From Methylocystaceae bacterium (GTDB taxonomy: Bacteria > Pseudomonadota > Alphaproteobacteria > Rhizobiales > Beijerinckiaceae): a DNA stretch of 45,267 bases. Under the pieces are notes generated by a model. It worked only from the letters and a program-made list of their open reading frames with translations. It had not been told where the DNA came from and did no database searches. Where the stretch lies: the NCBI GenBank assembly GCA_003134075.1, contig PLAI01000309.1, positions 1 to 45,267 on the forward strand. Direction: 5' to 3'. Of the stretch, positions 35,848 to 45,267 are shown piece after piece. The position numbers were made by a program, and so were the translations under genes. The first letter of the stretch is position 1; each line of letters opens with the position of its first letter.

Positions 35848-37587
35848 ATGCAAGATCGACTGCGCGACGTCTTGCAATCGGCCGCGCGAGCCGCCGAAGG
35901 TCTGGCCATTCGCGCCGGAGCGCCGCGCCGCGCTCTGCTGACGCGACGGATCGCCGCGCCGGACCGTCTGCGCATCGCGCCACAGGACATCCGCACCGGC
36001 GACGCCACCGTCGCGGACGAGATTTACGCCGGCTATTTTTCTTTTTGCGGCAAGACCGTGAACGCGGGGGGATATTCGCCCTTCGCGCTGGAGCCGCCGT
36101 CGGCGAATTGGCGCCGCGCGCTCACCGGCTTTTCCTGGCTGCGGCATCTGCGCGCCGCCGGCGGCGCCCCGGCGCGCGACAATGCTCGGGCGCTGGTTCA
36201 CGCGTTCATGGAACAGCGCGGCCAAGAGGCCGACGATCCGGCGTTCGAGCCAATGGTGACGGCGCGCCGGATGCTATGCTTTCTCGCGCATTCTCCCATG
36301 CTGCTCGACGGCGCGCCGCCCGAGTTTTACGATGGTTTCATGGCGGCGCTGGCTCAGGGCGCGAAGGCCCTCGCGCGCGCGCTCGAGGGGCCGGCGCGGG
36401 GAACGGAGCGCCTGCTTTGCGCGCTGGCGCTGCTGGAGTTTTGCCTTTGCGCCGAAGTCGGCGCCGATCTACAATCGGAGGCGAAGAAGGCGTTCACGCG
36501 GGAACTGGAGCGCCAAATTCTGGGCGATGGCGGCCATATCGGGCGCAATCCGAAGACCGTCCTCGACCTCGCGTTGGATCTGTTGCCGTTGCGGCAAGTT
36601 TACGCCGCGCGCGGCATGAAGCCGCCACAGCCGTTGCTTGGCGCCATTAACCGGATGATTCCGATGTTGCGCCTGCTGCAGCATGGCGACGGCTCGCTGG
36701 CTCTGTTCAACGGCATGTCGGCGACCGACCCCGGAGAACTGGCGACGGTGTTCACCCATGAGGCGCGAGGCGCCACTCCGCCGCTCGATGCGCCCGACAG
36801 CGGCTATCGCCGCATGACGGCGCCGGGCGCGCTGGCGCTCATCGACGTCGGCGCGCCGCCGCCATTGGAGTTTTCCCGCGTAGCCCACGCCGGCGCGCTC
36901 GCCTTCGAATTTTCGCTGGGGTCCGAGCGCGTCGTGGTCAATTGCGGCGCGCCGGCCGCGCAGCACGAAGCTGCGCGCGAGGTCGCCCGCAACAGCGCCG
37001 CCCATTCGACGCTCGTCATCGACGACCAATCCTCCAGTCAAATCGAGCCGCTTTCCAGCAAGGCGAGCCCCGGACTCATCGTCACGGGTCCGCGCGAGAT
37101 GCGCGCGGAGCGGCGGCGTTCGCGCAGGGGCGAAGTGATCGAAGCCGCGCATGACGGCTACAAGGAACGTTTCGGGCTTATGCACGAGCGCATTCTGGCG
37201 ATGACGCAAGACGGTTCGCGCTTTATCGGCCAGGATCGGCTGGTCGCGGCGGAGAGCGCGAAAAAGAAGGACGCGAAAGACGAAAGCGCGGCGCATGAAT
37301 TCTCGGCGCGCTTCCATTTACATCCGAGCGTCGGCGCGGCGCCGCAAGCCGACGGGCGTGGAATCGAACTGGCGCTGCCAAGCGGCGCGCGGCTGCTGTT
37401 CGAAGCGGGCGGCCATACGCCAAGGCTGGAGGAAAGCATTTTCTTCGCCGCGCCCGAGGGCGCCCGCAAAACGACGCAAATCGTCGTGGCCGGGCCCGCG
37501 AAGCCAGGCATGCGGCTACGCTGGACGTTTACGCGGGTGGAAGATTTCGACGACCCCGCCCCGGTTCCTGCGCCGATGGATTCATGA
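35848..37587 (+). CDS. Heparinase II/III-like protein
   Basis: A 579-residue protein of the heparinase II/III family. An N-terminal alpha/alpha toroid region (about 60-290; DEIYAGYFSFCGK, then FSWLRHLRAAG and LEFCLCAEVGADL) precedes a beta-sandwich lyase-like domain (about 300-570). Homologues occur before purH across Hyphomicrobiales and lack a confirmed substrate; whether they cleave a uronic-acid polymer or act on cell-wall glycans is unknown. No signal peptide is evident. The start is uncertain: I use ATG 35848, where family similarity begins, while GTG 35761 would add 29 residues. A GGGGAGG at 35820-35826 is too far from 35848 for a normal ribosome-binding site. It is probably co-transcribed with purH, 42 bases downstream. 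Confidence 0.8.
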   Translation: MQDRLRDVLQSAARAAEGLAIRAGAPRRALLTRRIAAPDRLRIAPQDIRTGDATVADEIYAGYFSFCGKTVNAGGYSPFALEPPSANWRRALTGFSWLRHLRAAGGAPARDNARALVHAFMEQRGQEADDPAFEPMVTARRMLCFLAHSPMLLDGAPPEFYDGFMAALAQGAKALARALEGPARGTERLLCALALLEFCLCAEVGADLQSEAKKAFTRELERQILGDGGHIGRNPKTVLDLALDLLPLRQVYAARGMKPPQPLLGAINRMIPMLRLLQHGDGSLALFNGMSATDPGELATVFTHEARGATPPLDAPDSGYRRMTAPGALALIDVGAPPPLEFSRVAHAGALAFEFSLGSERVVVNCGAPAAQHEAAREVARNSAAHSTLVIDDQSSSQIEPLSSKASPGLIVTGPREMRAERRRSRRGEVIEAAHDGYKERFGLMHERILAMTQDGSRFIGQDRLVAAESAKKKDAKDESAAHEFSARFHLHPSVGAAPQADGRGIELALPSGARLLFEAGGHTPRLEESIFFAAPEGARKTTQIVVAGPAKPGMRLRWTFTRVEDFDDPAPVPAPMDS

Positions 37588-37629
37588 TAGGTCAAGCGCG
37601 CTCGCCAAAAGTCAGCCTGAAGGAACTCC

Positions 37630-39222
37630 ATGCCCGTCGATTTGCGTCCCATCGCCCGCGCTCTGCTGTCCGTCTCCGACAAAACGGGCCTCGTCGAATT
37701 CGCGCGCGCGCTTAGTCTTCGCGGCGTCGAGTTGGTCTCGACCGGCGGCACCCGCAAGACGCTCGCGGAGGCGGGTCTCGCGGTCAAGGACATCGCCGAT
37801 TTGACGCTATTTCCGGAGATGATGGACGGGCGGCTCAAGACCTTGCATCCCAAGGTGCATGGCGGCCTATTGGCGATCCGCGAGAATCCCGAGCACGAAG
37901 CCGCCATGCTGGCGCATGACATCAATCCGATCGACCTTCTAGTGGTCAATCTCTATCCGTTCGAGGCGACGCTGGCGAAGGGCGCGCCCGACGCCGAATG
38001 TGTCGAGAACATCGACATCGGTGGACCGGCGATGATCCGCGCGGCGGCCAAGAACCACGACGACGTGGCCGTGCTGGTCGATCCCGGCGATTACGCGGAT
38101 TTCGCCGCCGAACTGAACGCGAACGACGGGCGCGCGACACTGGCGTCGCGTCGCCGCCTTGCTCAAAAGGCCTTCGCCCGCACGGCGGCTTACGATGCGG
38201 CGATTTCCAACTGGCTCGCCGCGTCGCTGGGCGAGACGACGCCGCCCTGGCGTGCGCTCGGCGGGCGGTTGGCGCAGCCCATGCGCTATGGCGAAAATCC
38301 GCATCAGTCCGCCGGCTTCTATCTCACCGGCGAGCAGCGGCCTGGCGTCGCCACGGCGCGACAGGTCCAGGGCAAGCAGCTCTCGTACAATAACATCAAC
38401 GACACCGACGCGGCCTTCGAGTGCGTCGCGGAGTTCGATCCCGCCCGCGCGGCGGCGGTCGCGATCATCAAGCACGCCAACCCCTGCGGCGTCGCCGAAG
38501 GCGCCACGCTGGAGGAGGCCTATCTCAAGGCGCTGCGCTGCGATCCGGTTTCGGCCTTTGGCGGCATTGTCGCCCTGAACCGGAGACTCGACGCCGCGAG
38601 CGCGCGGAAAATCGTCGAGGTGTTCACCGAGGTCATCATCGCGCCGGACGCCGACGAAGACGCCATCGCGCTGGTGGCGGCGAAGAAGAATTTGCGGTTG
38701 CTCTTGACCGGCGGCCTGCCCGATCCGCGCGCGCCTGGCCTGACTCTGAGAACCGTGGCCGGCGGCTTTCTCGCGCAGGGCCGCGACAACGCCGTCGTCG
38801 ACGATATGACGCTAAAGGTGGTGACCGAACGCGCGCCGACGACACAGGAGCTGGCCGATCTGAAATTCGCCTTTCGCGTCGCCAAGCACGTAAAATCCAA
38901 CGCGATCGTCTACGTCAAGGACGGGGCGACGGTCGGCATTGGCGCCGGGCAGATGTCGCGCGTCGACTCCTCGCGCATCGCGGCGGCGAAGGCGGAGGAA
39001 GCGGCCAAGGCGCTGGGCCTTTCCGAAAGCCTCGCCAAGGGCTCGGCTGTCGCCTCGGACGCCTTCTTTCCGTTCCCCGACGGCCTGCTGGCGGCGGCGG
39101 CGGCGGGCGCCACGGCGGTGATTCAGCCCGGCGGATCGGTCAACGACAAGGATGTGATCGCGGCGGCGGACGAGGCCGGGCTCGCAATGGTGTTCACCGG
39201 CGTCCGGCATTTCAGGCATTGA
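37630..39222 (+). CDS. purH: Bifunctional AICAR formyltransferase / IMP cyclohydrolase
   Basis: A 530-residue cytosolic enzyme for the last two steps of purine synthesis. Residues about 1-200 form the IMP cyclohydrolase domain ([22 protein letters not shown] and [16 protein letters not shown]). Residues about 200-530 form the AICAR transformylase domain, with the catalytic Lys281-His282 pair in IIKHANPCG and the [10 protein letters not shown] block near the end. Length is normal. The ATG at 37630 is preceded by AAGGA. It converges on prfA, with 19 bases between the stops. Confidence 0.97.
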   Translation: MPVDLRPIARALLSVSDKTGLVEFARALSLRGVELVSTGGTRKTLAEAGLAVKDIADLTLFPEMMDGRLKTLHPKVHGGLLAIRENPEHEAAMLAHDINPIDLLVVNLYPFEATLAKGAPDAECVENIDIGGPAMIRAAAKNHDDVAVLVDPGDYADFAAELNANDGRATLASRRRLAQKAFARTAAYDAAISNWLAASLGETTPPWRALGGRLAQPMRYGENPHQSAGFYLTGEQRPGVATARQVQGKQLSYNNINDTDAAFECVAEFDPARAAAVAIIKHANPCGVAEGATLEEAYLKALRCDPVSAFGGIVALNRRLDAASARKIVEVFTEVIIAPDADEDAIALVAAKKNLRLLLTGGLPDPRAPGLTLRTVAGGFLAQGRDNAVVDDMTLKVVTERAPTTQELADLKFAFRVAKHVKSNAIVYVKDGATVGIGAGQMSRVDSSRIAAAKAEEAAKALGLSESLAKGSAVASDAFFPFPDGLLAAAAAGATAVIQPGGSVNDKDVIAAADEAGLAMVFTGVRHFRH

Positions 39223-39241
39223 GGCGACGGATTGCGCCGCG

Positions 39242-40312
<1,071 letters not shown>

Positions 40313-40361
40313 TCTAAATCCATGCGTGGGGGCGGGTTGGCGGCGCGAAAAATGAGCGTCG

Positions 40362-42629
40362 CTACAAGGGAACCCCGTTCGCGGCAGCAAATTGGCGCAG
40401 GTGCTCGCGCAAGGAGTGCCGCCCCTCGTCGCTGCCCATCAGCGACGCCAGGAACAGCCGCGCCTGTTCGAGATCGAGCCCGAGGATCATCGCCTTAACC
40501 GGACCGATCGAGGCCGGCGACATCGACAGCGAACGATAGCCGATCGCCAGCAGCGCGAGCGCCTCCAAAGGCCGCCCGCCCATTTCGCCGCACAGCGTCA
40601 CCGGCGTGCCCGCGCGGTCGCCGGCGTCGACGATGCTTTTGAGGGCGCGCAGCACTGGCGTCGAGAGATTGTCGTAGCGCTTGGAGACGCGCGTATTGTC
40701 GCGGTCGGCGGCGTAAAGATATTGCACGAGGTCGTTGGAGCCGACCGACAGAAAATCGGCACGCTCGGCGATCTGATCCAACTCCCACAACAAGGCCGGC
40801 ACCTCCACCATGGCGCCGAGTTCGAGCTTCGTCGGCATCCCGTGCTCGTGCCGGCGGATCAACTCCATTTCCCGCAGGGTGATCGCCTTGGCGAGATCGA
40901 ATTCCGCGACATTGGCGATCATCGGGAACATGACGCGCAGATCGCGCCCGGCGCTGGCCTTGAGCATGGCGCGCAGTTGCAACCGCAACAAGCCCGGCCG
41001 GTCGAGGCCGATCCGGATCGCCCGCCAGCCGAGCGCCGGGTTCTCCTCGTCGATCTTGGCCATGTAGGGCAGCACCTTGTCCGAGCCGATGTCGAGCGTG
41101 CGGAAGGTGACGGGTTTGTCGGGAACGGCGTCAAGGACGGTCTTGTAAAACTGGTACTGCTCCTTCATGCGCGGGAAGCGCGGGGCCAGCATGAATTGCA
41201 GTTCGGTGCGGAAGAGGCCGATGGACCCCGCGCCGGTCTCGTGGACGAATGGCGCGTCGATGGTGAGGCCGGCGTTCATGTGCAGCGCGACCGCAACGCC
41301 GTCCCTGGTGACGGCGGGAACATCGCGAAGCCGCGCATACTGCTCCTGCCGGCGCGCGCGCAGCCGCGCTTTTTCAGCGTAGGCGGTGCGCACGTCGGGC
41401 TGCGGGCGCACATGCACATCGCCGGTCGAGCCGTCGATAATCACCGCGTCGTTAGGTTCGACGAGGCTGGTGATGTTGGGAACAAGTCCGACCGTGGCGA
41501 CTCCGAGCGCGCGCGCGACGATCGCCACGTGGCTGGCCGGCCCGCCCTCCTCGAGGATCAGCCCGCGCAGTTTCGCGCGGTCATAGTCGAGCAGCGCCGC
41601 CGGCCCCATGTTGCGGGCGACGATGATCGCGTTCTCCGGCACGCTGTCGCGGTCGGCGACATAGGTCTGGCCGGTCAACTGGTGCAGCAGGCGGTTGGCG
41701 AGATCATCGAGATCGTGCAGCCGATCACGCAGATAAGGGTCGGTCTGGCGCTGCATTCGCGCCCTGGCGTCGTTCTGCACCCGCTCGACCGCGGCCTCGG
41801 CGGTGAGGCCGGTCATCGCCGCCTCGCGCAGCCTGCGCAGCCATCCCTGGTCATTGGCGACCATGCGGACGGATTCGAGCACCTCCCTATGCTCGCCGAC
41901 GCCCATCCGGTGTCCGTGAGCGACGAGTTCGTCGATCGACATCCGCATGGCGTCTATCGCCGTGTCGAGACGCCGCAATTCCGCCTGAACGTCCTCGGCG
42001 AGAAGGTTCTTCACGACGACGCGCGGCTCGTGCAGCAACACATAGCCGAGCCCAACGCCTTCGCAGATCGCCGCGCCCTTGAGCGACAACGGACCGTTGA
42101 GCGCGAGCAGTTCGGCCGACTTGGCGATAGACTGCAATTCGCCCGAGGCGATCATTTCCGCGAGCAGCATCGCCGTGGTTTGCAGCGCCTCGACTTCCTC
42201 CTCGGAATAGGTGCGCCGCACCTTGTTCTGCACGACCAGCACGCCGACCGTATTGCCGCCGCGCAGGATCGGCACGCCGAGGAAGGAGTGATAGACCTCC
42301 TCGCCGGTCTCCGGACGGTAGGAGAAAGCCGGATGCTCATGCGCCTCGGACAAGGCGAGAGGTTCGGCGCTTTGCGCGATCAGGCCGACGAGGCCCTCGC
42401 CGGACTGCATGGTGGTCAGATGAACGGCCTCGCGGTTCAGGCCCTCCGTCGCGTAAAGTTCAAGGCGCTGGTCGGCGCGCAGGACATAGACCGAACACAC
42501 CTCCGCCACCATATTGGCGGCGATCTGCATCACGATCTTGTCGAGCCGCGCCTGCGCGTTCACCGGCTCCGCGCTGATTTCGCGCAGCCGGCGCAGCAAC
42601 AGGCGTGGTCCGCCGTGAACGCTCCGCAT
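40362..42629 (-). CDS. ptsP: PTS-Ntr enzyme I (phosphoenolpyruvate-protein phosphotransferase)
   Basis: A 755-residue soluble protein that takes phosphate from phosphoenolpyruvate and passes it to NPr in the nitrogen-related phosphotransferase system. An N-terminal GAF domain (about 18-165) senses a small molecule, glutamine in studied homologues. The swivelling domain carries the phosphorylated His367 in [15 protein letters not shown]. The C-terminal PEP-binding barrel has [23 protein letters not shown] and the [11 protein letters not shown] motif. I start it at ATG 42629 because AGGA precedes it and family members begin at this point; the frame reads on to 42902 without conserved residues. 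It is divergent from the GGDEF-EAL gene and precedes prfA. Confidence 0.95.
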   Translation of the reverse strand: MRSVHGGPRLLLRRLREISAEPVNAQARLDKIVMQIAANMVAEVCSVYVLRADQRLELYATEGLNREAVHLTTMQSGEGLVGLIAQSAEPLALSEAHEHPAFSYRPETGEEVYHSFLGVPILRGGNTVGVLVVQNKVRRTYSEEEVEALQTTAMLLAEMIASGELQSIAKSAELLALNGPLSLKGAAICEGVGLGYVLLHEPRVVVKNLLAEDVQAELRRLDTAIDAMRMSIDELVAHGHRMGVGEHREVLESVRMVANDQGWLRRLREAAMTGLTAEAAVERVQNDARARMQRQTDPYLRDRLHDLDDLANRLLHQLTGQTYVADRDSVPENAIIVARNMGPAALLDYDRAKLRGLILEEGGPASHVAIVARALGVATVGLVPNITSLVEPNDAVIIDGSTGDVHVRPQPDVRTAYAEKARLRARRQEQYARLRDVPAVTRDGVAVALHMNAGLTIDAPFVHETGAGSIGLFRTELQFMLAPRFPRMKEQYQFYKTVLDAVPDKPVTFRTLDIGSDKVLPYMAKIDEENPALGWRAIRIGLDRPGLLRLQLRAMLKASAGRDLRVMFPMIANVAEFDLAKAITLREMELIRRHEHGMPTKLELGAMVEVPALLWELDQIAERADFLSVGSNDLVQYLYAADRDNTRVSKRYDNLSTPVLRALKSIVDAGDRAGTPVTLCGEMGGRPLEALALLAIGYRSLSMSPASIGPVKAMILGLDLEQARLFLASLMGSDEGRHSLREHLRQFAAANGVPL

Positions 42630-43024
42630 CGGGTCTATTCCTGTTCCGCCGCCGCCTGGAGAACCCCGCCGACGCTTATCCACTATCACTATCATATCCC
42701 GGCGCGATCGCTCGCCACCCGTCCCTGGCCAGCGTATATTGCCGCCCTCCGCCCTCCGCAAGGGAGCGGAGTCGACGGAATCGCCTCGCAAGGACCATAC
42801 CGACTGGACGCGCGGGGCGCTAATCGGCTTGCGAGACGGCGCCGAAGGCTCTACCAGTCTCGGCGCGGATCGTCTCGACGTGGCCAGTCTCGATGTGGCC
42901 AAGTCTCGGCGCGGTTAAGTCTCGGTGCGGTTAAGTCTCGGCGCGGCCGACAGGCCGTCGGAATCATCGCAAGGAAGCCCGCGAGCCTAATGGCCGGGGC
43001 CCTTCGTGCTCAAGAAGTGACTTC
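42630..43024. other. Divergent intergenic region between ptsP and the GGDEF-EAL gene
   Basis: These 395 bases hold no convincing gene, although high GC leaves long frames open on both strands. The striking content is the six-copy tandem repeat at 42857-42950, described separately. A TATCACTATCATAT stretch at 42682-42695 is the only AT-rich part and may contain the ptsP promoter. Confidence 0.55.
42857..42950. repeat. Six tandem 15-16-bp repeats (GTCTCGRYGYGG core)
   Basis: Six head-to-tail units begin at 42857, 42872, 42887, 42903, 42919 and 42935. Each opens with the 12-base core GTCTCG-RYGYGG followed by three or four variable bases (ATC, CCA, CCAA, TTAA, TTAA, CCGA). All differences inside the core are transitions. 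The array lies 228 bases upstream of ptsP and 75 bases upstream of the GGDEF-EAL start. It could be an array of protein-binding sites or a slippage-prone minisatellite. Confidence 0.9.
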
Positions 43025-45267
43025 GTGGGTTTCAACAAATATCTGATCTCGTTGCTGCTGTTCGTCGTCTTCGCCCCCTCGGCCTGGGCGGTGGACAGCG
43101 TGCGCGTGCCGCACGACACTCCGGCGATCGACCTCACCAACGCCGTCGAGAAACACGCGGCGGAAGGCGACCGGCTGCAGGTTTCGACCGCGCCGGGCTC
43201 GGACGGAATCACCCGCCGCATCGAGGTCGAGGCCAAGGAGCCGGGCACGCATCCAAGCTGGATCGTGTTCGCGCTCACCAACGACACCGACGAGCAAATC
43301 GAAAGATTGATCGTCGCGCCGCATTTTCGCATGCAGGATTCGGGGCTGATCTGGCCGGATCTCGGCGCCACCCGCATTTCCACCATCACCGCGAGCCAGG
43401 GCTTTCCGCCCGAGCGTGAGGAGAGTCCCGACGCCGACGTGTTCCGCCTCACCCTCGACCCCGGCACGACCGTCACATATGTCGCGGAGCTGCGCACGGC
43501 GCACCTGCCGCAGCTCTATTTGTGGGAGCCGGACGCCTATAAGGAAAAAATCACCAGCCTGACCCTTTACAAGGGCATAGTGATCGGCATTTCTGGCCTG
43601 CTGGCGCTGTTCCTGACCATTGTGTTCGTCGTCAAAGGCGCCGTCATCTTCCCGGCGGCGGCCGCGCTGGCTTGGTCGGTGCTCGCCTATGTCTGTATCG
43701 ATTTCGGCTTCTGGGACAAGATCTTCGGTTCCGACCCGGCCACCGACAGAATTTGGCGCGCCGGCTCCGAGACCGTGCTTTCGGCGACCCTGGTGGTGTT
43801 TCTTTTCGCCTATCTCAACCTCAACCGCTGGCATGTGCGCGCCTGGCACATCGCGGTCGTCTGGCTGCTGATCCTGGCCGATCTCGCGGGCCTCGCGGTG
43901 TTCGACGCGCCGGTCGCGGCGGGCGTCGCGCGCATATCGCTCGGCACGGTGGCGATCGTCGGCTTCGTTCTGATCCTCTATCTCGCCTCGCACGGGTTCG
44001 AGCGGGCGATCATGCTAATCCCGACATGGTTCTTGCTGGTGCTTTGGGTCTGCGCGGCGGGCTTCACGGTGTTCGGCTGGCTGACCAACGACCTTGTTTC
44101 GCCAGCCCTGGTCGGCGGCCTCGTGCTGATCGTCATGCTGATCGGTTTCACGGTGATGCAAAACGCCTTCGCCGGCGGTGGACTCGCCCAAGGGGCGATT
44201 TCCGATGTCGAGCGCAAGGCGCTGGCGCTGACCGGCGCCGGCGAGATCGTGTTCGATTGGGATGTGCCCTCGGACCATATATTCGTCAGCCCCGAGGCGG
44301 AGGCTCAATTGGGGCTCGACCGCGGCGGACTGGAGGGCGCCGCCGCCTCCTGGCTCGACTTGCTGCACCCTTTCGAACAGGACCGCTACCGCGCTTGTCT
44401 CGACGCGATACTGGAGCAGCGCCGAGGCCGCATCGACCAGGAATTCCGGCTGCGCGCCGCCGACGGCCACTATCTGTGTTTTCGCCTGCGCGCCCGCCCG
44501 GTTGTCGGACCGGACGGCGAGGTCATCCGTGTCGTCGGCACGCTCTCCGACGTAACCGAGGACCGAAACGCGCAGGAACGCCTGCTGCATGACGCCGTCC
44601 ACGACAATCTGACCGGGCTGCCCAATCGCGCATTGTTCTTCGACCGGCTCGAAGGGGCGCTGGAATTCGCCCGCATGGAGAAGGACGTGCGGCCTTCGGT
44701 CCTATGCATCGACATAGACCGTTTCAAGCAGATTAACGAGCAGGTCGGAGTCGCGACCGGCGACAGCATTTTGCTGACCGTGGCACATCGGCTGACACGG
44801 CTGTTGCAGCCGCAGGACACTTTGGCGCGCTTCGCGGGCGACGCTTTCGCGATCATTCTCGTTTCGGAAACCGGCGCCGACCCCGTAATCGCGATGGCCG
44901 ACGCGGTGCGCCGCGCGCTGGCGACGCCGGTGCGGTTCAGCGACCGCGAAATCAGCCTGTTCGCCTCGATCGGCGTCGCCTTGTTCGATCCCGCGGCGCA
45001 CCCGGGCGCCGAGGACATGGTGGACGACGCGGAGATCGCGATGCGCCACGCCAAGCGGCTCGGCGGCAATCGCATCGAAGCGTTTCGCCCGGCGCTGCGC
45101 GCGCAGCGCTCCGACCGGCTGACGCTTGAGGCGGATTTGCGGCGCGCGCTGGAGCGTGGCGAGGTCAAGGCGTTTTTCCAGCCCATCGTCCGCCTGGAGG
45201 ATCGCACCATCGCCGGGTTCGAGACGCTGCTGCGCTGGGATCACCCAAAGCTCGGCCGCCTCGACGC
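43025..45267 (+). CDS. Membrane PAS-GGDEF-EAL protein (c-di-GMP enzyme), 3' end missing
   Basis: At least 747 residues of a cyclic-di-GMP signalling protein that runs off the window. A signal peptide (about 1-22, ending AWA) leads into a periplasmic domain (to about 175), then about seven membrane helices (about 180-380) in a 7TMR-DISM-like layout. A PAS domain follows (about 395-520), then GGDEF (about 525-690) and the start of an EAL domain (about 700). The GGDEF signature is AGDAF at 604-608, lacking the glutamate needed for cyclase activity. The EAL motif reads ETL with Glu733 kept, so a phosphodiesterase role is more likely. The start is GTG at 43025 with a weak ribosome-binding site, chosen because the signal peptide begins there. 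Confidence 0.85.
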   Translation, partial: MGFNKYLISLLLFVVFAPSAWAVDSVRVPHDTPAIDLTNAVEKHAAEGDRLQVSTAPGSDGITRRIEVEAKEPGTHPSWIVFALTNDTDEQIERLIVAPHFRMQDSGLIWPDLGATRISTITASQGFPPEREESPDADVFRLTLDPGTTVTYVAELRTAHLPQLYLWEPDAYKEKITSLTLYKGIVIGISGLLALFLTIVFVVKGAVIFPAAAALAWSVLAYVCIDFGFWDKIFGSDPATDRIWRAGSETVLSATLVVFLFAYLNLNRWHVRAWHIAVVWLLILADLAGLAVFDAPVAAGVARISLGTVAIVGFVLILYLASHGFERAIMLIPTWFLLVLWVCAAGFTVFGWLTNDLVSPALVGGLVLIVMLIGFTVMQNAFAGGGLAQGAISDVERKALALTGAGEIVFDWDVPSDHIFVSPEAEAQLGLDRGGLEGAAASWLDLLHPFEQDRYRACLDAILEQRRGRIDQEFRLRAADGHYLCFRLRARPVVGPDGEVIRVVGTLSDVTEDRNAQERLLHDAVHDNLTGLPNRALFFDRLEGALEFARMEKDVRPSVLCIDIDRFKQINEQVGVATGDSILLTVAHRLTRLLQPQDTLARFAGDAFAIILVSETGADPVIAMADAVRRALATPVRFSDREISLFASIGVALFDPAAHPGAEDMVDDAEIAMRHAKRLGGNRIEAFRPALRAQRSDRLTLEADLRRALERGEVKAFFQPIVRLEDRTIAGFETLLRWDHPKLGRLD

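Noticed and set aside
42857..42950. CRISPR array
   Set aside because: The repeat unit is 12 bases with 3-4-base intervals, so there are no spacers, and no cas gene is in the window.

Overview
The window is a GC-rich chromosomal segment from an alphaproteobacterium, most likely of the order Hyphomicrobiales (Rhizobiales). The evidence is gene order and gene families: engB-argB-pyrimidine nucleotidase, bamE next to duf177-plsX-fabH-ihfA, dapF-mtaB, waaA-lpxK with a DUF2093 gene, a heparinase-like gene before purH, prfA-ptsP, and a three-domain LplT-PlsC-Aas fusion. A methanotroph such as Methylocystis or Methylosinus would fit the overall look, but nothing here (no methane monooxygenase, no methanobactin gene) proves it. 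No rRNA, tRNA, insertion sequence, CRISPR array or complete prophage was seen.

Layout. 1-1838: end of engB, argB (arginine synthesis) and a HAD pyrimidine nucleotidase. 1854-5410 (minus): DUF177, plsX, fabH and ihfA, a fatty-acid/phospholipid initiation operon, divergent from bamE (outer-membrane assembly, 5693-6169). 6391-9962: a lytic transglycosylase, a membrane-anchored retropepsin-like protease, two orphan genes (one resembling a phage structural protein) and a TauE/SafE permease. 10042-14439: a TetR regulator, three identical-type palindromic operators, a 34-codon ORF and the lysophospholipid-repair fusion. 14451-17439: a bidirectional terminator, then a TonB-dependent receptor with an upstream DUF2946-like Cys/His exported protein, probably a metal-uptake unit. 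17656-21568: a CHAD protein, a HerA-like ATPase, a small membrane protein and an HNH endonuclease.

21938-27371: a polyprenyl-phosphate sugar-phosphate transferase starting exopolysaccharide or related glycan synthesis, a TetA-like MFS pump, DUF2093, and waaA-lpxK (Kdo transfer and lipid A 4'-kinase). 27533-29932 (minus): an HtrA/Do protease with a textbook terminator and a GyrI-like membrane protein. 30089-32802: dapF-mtaB-terC, tightly packed. 32818-35643 (minus): gamma carbonic anhydrase and priA. 35848-39222: a heparinase-II/III-like protein and purH. 39242-42629 (minus): ptsP and prfA. 43025 to the end: a membrane-bound PAS-GGDEF-EAL protein cut by the window edge.

The common theme is envelope biogenesis (BamE, PlsX/FabH, Aas, LpxK/WaaA, HtrA, lytic transglycosylase, glycan transferase) mixed with core metabolism. 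Most of the window is ordinary. The parts most worth a second look are non-coding: six tandem 15-16-bp repeats in the ptsP/GGDEF-EAL divergent promoter region (42857-42950) and the triple TetR operator at 10678-10747 with its 34-codon ORF. The DUF2946/TonB pair, the isolated phage-like gene at 8204-8683 and the degenerate GGDEF motif come next. I did not find convincing evidence of a wholly new multi-gene system.
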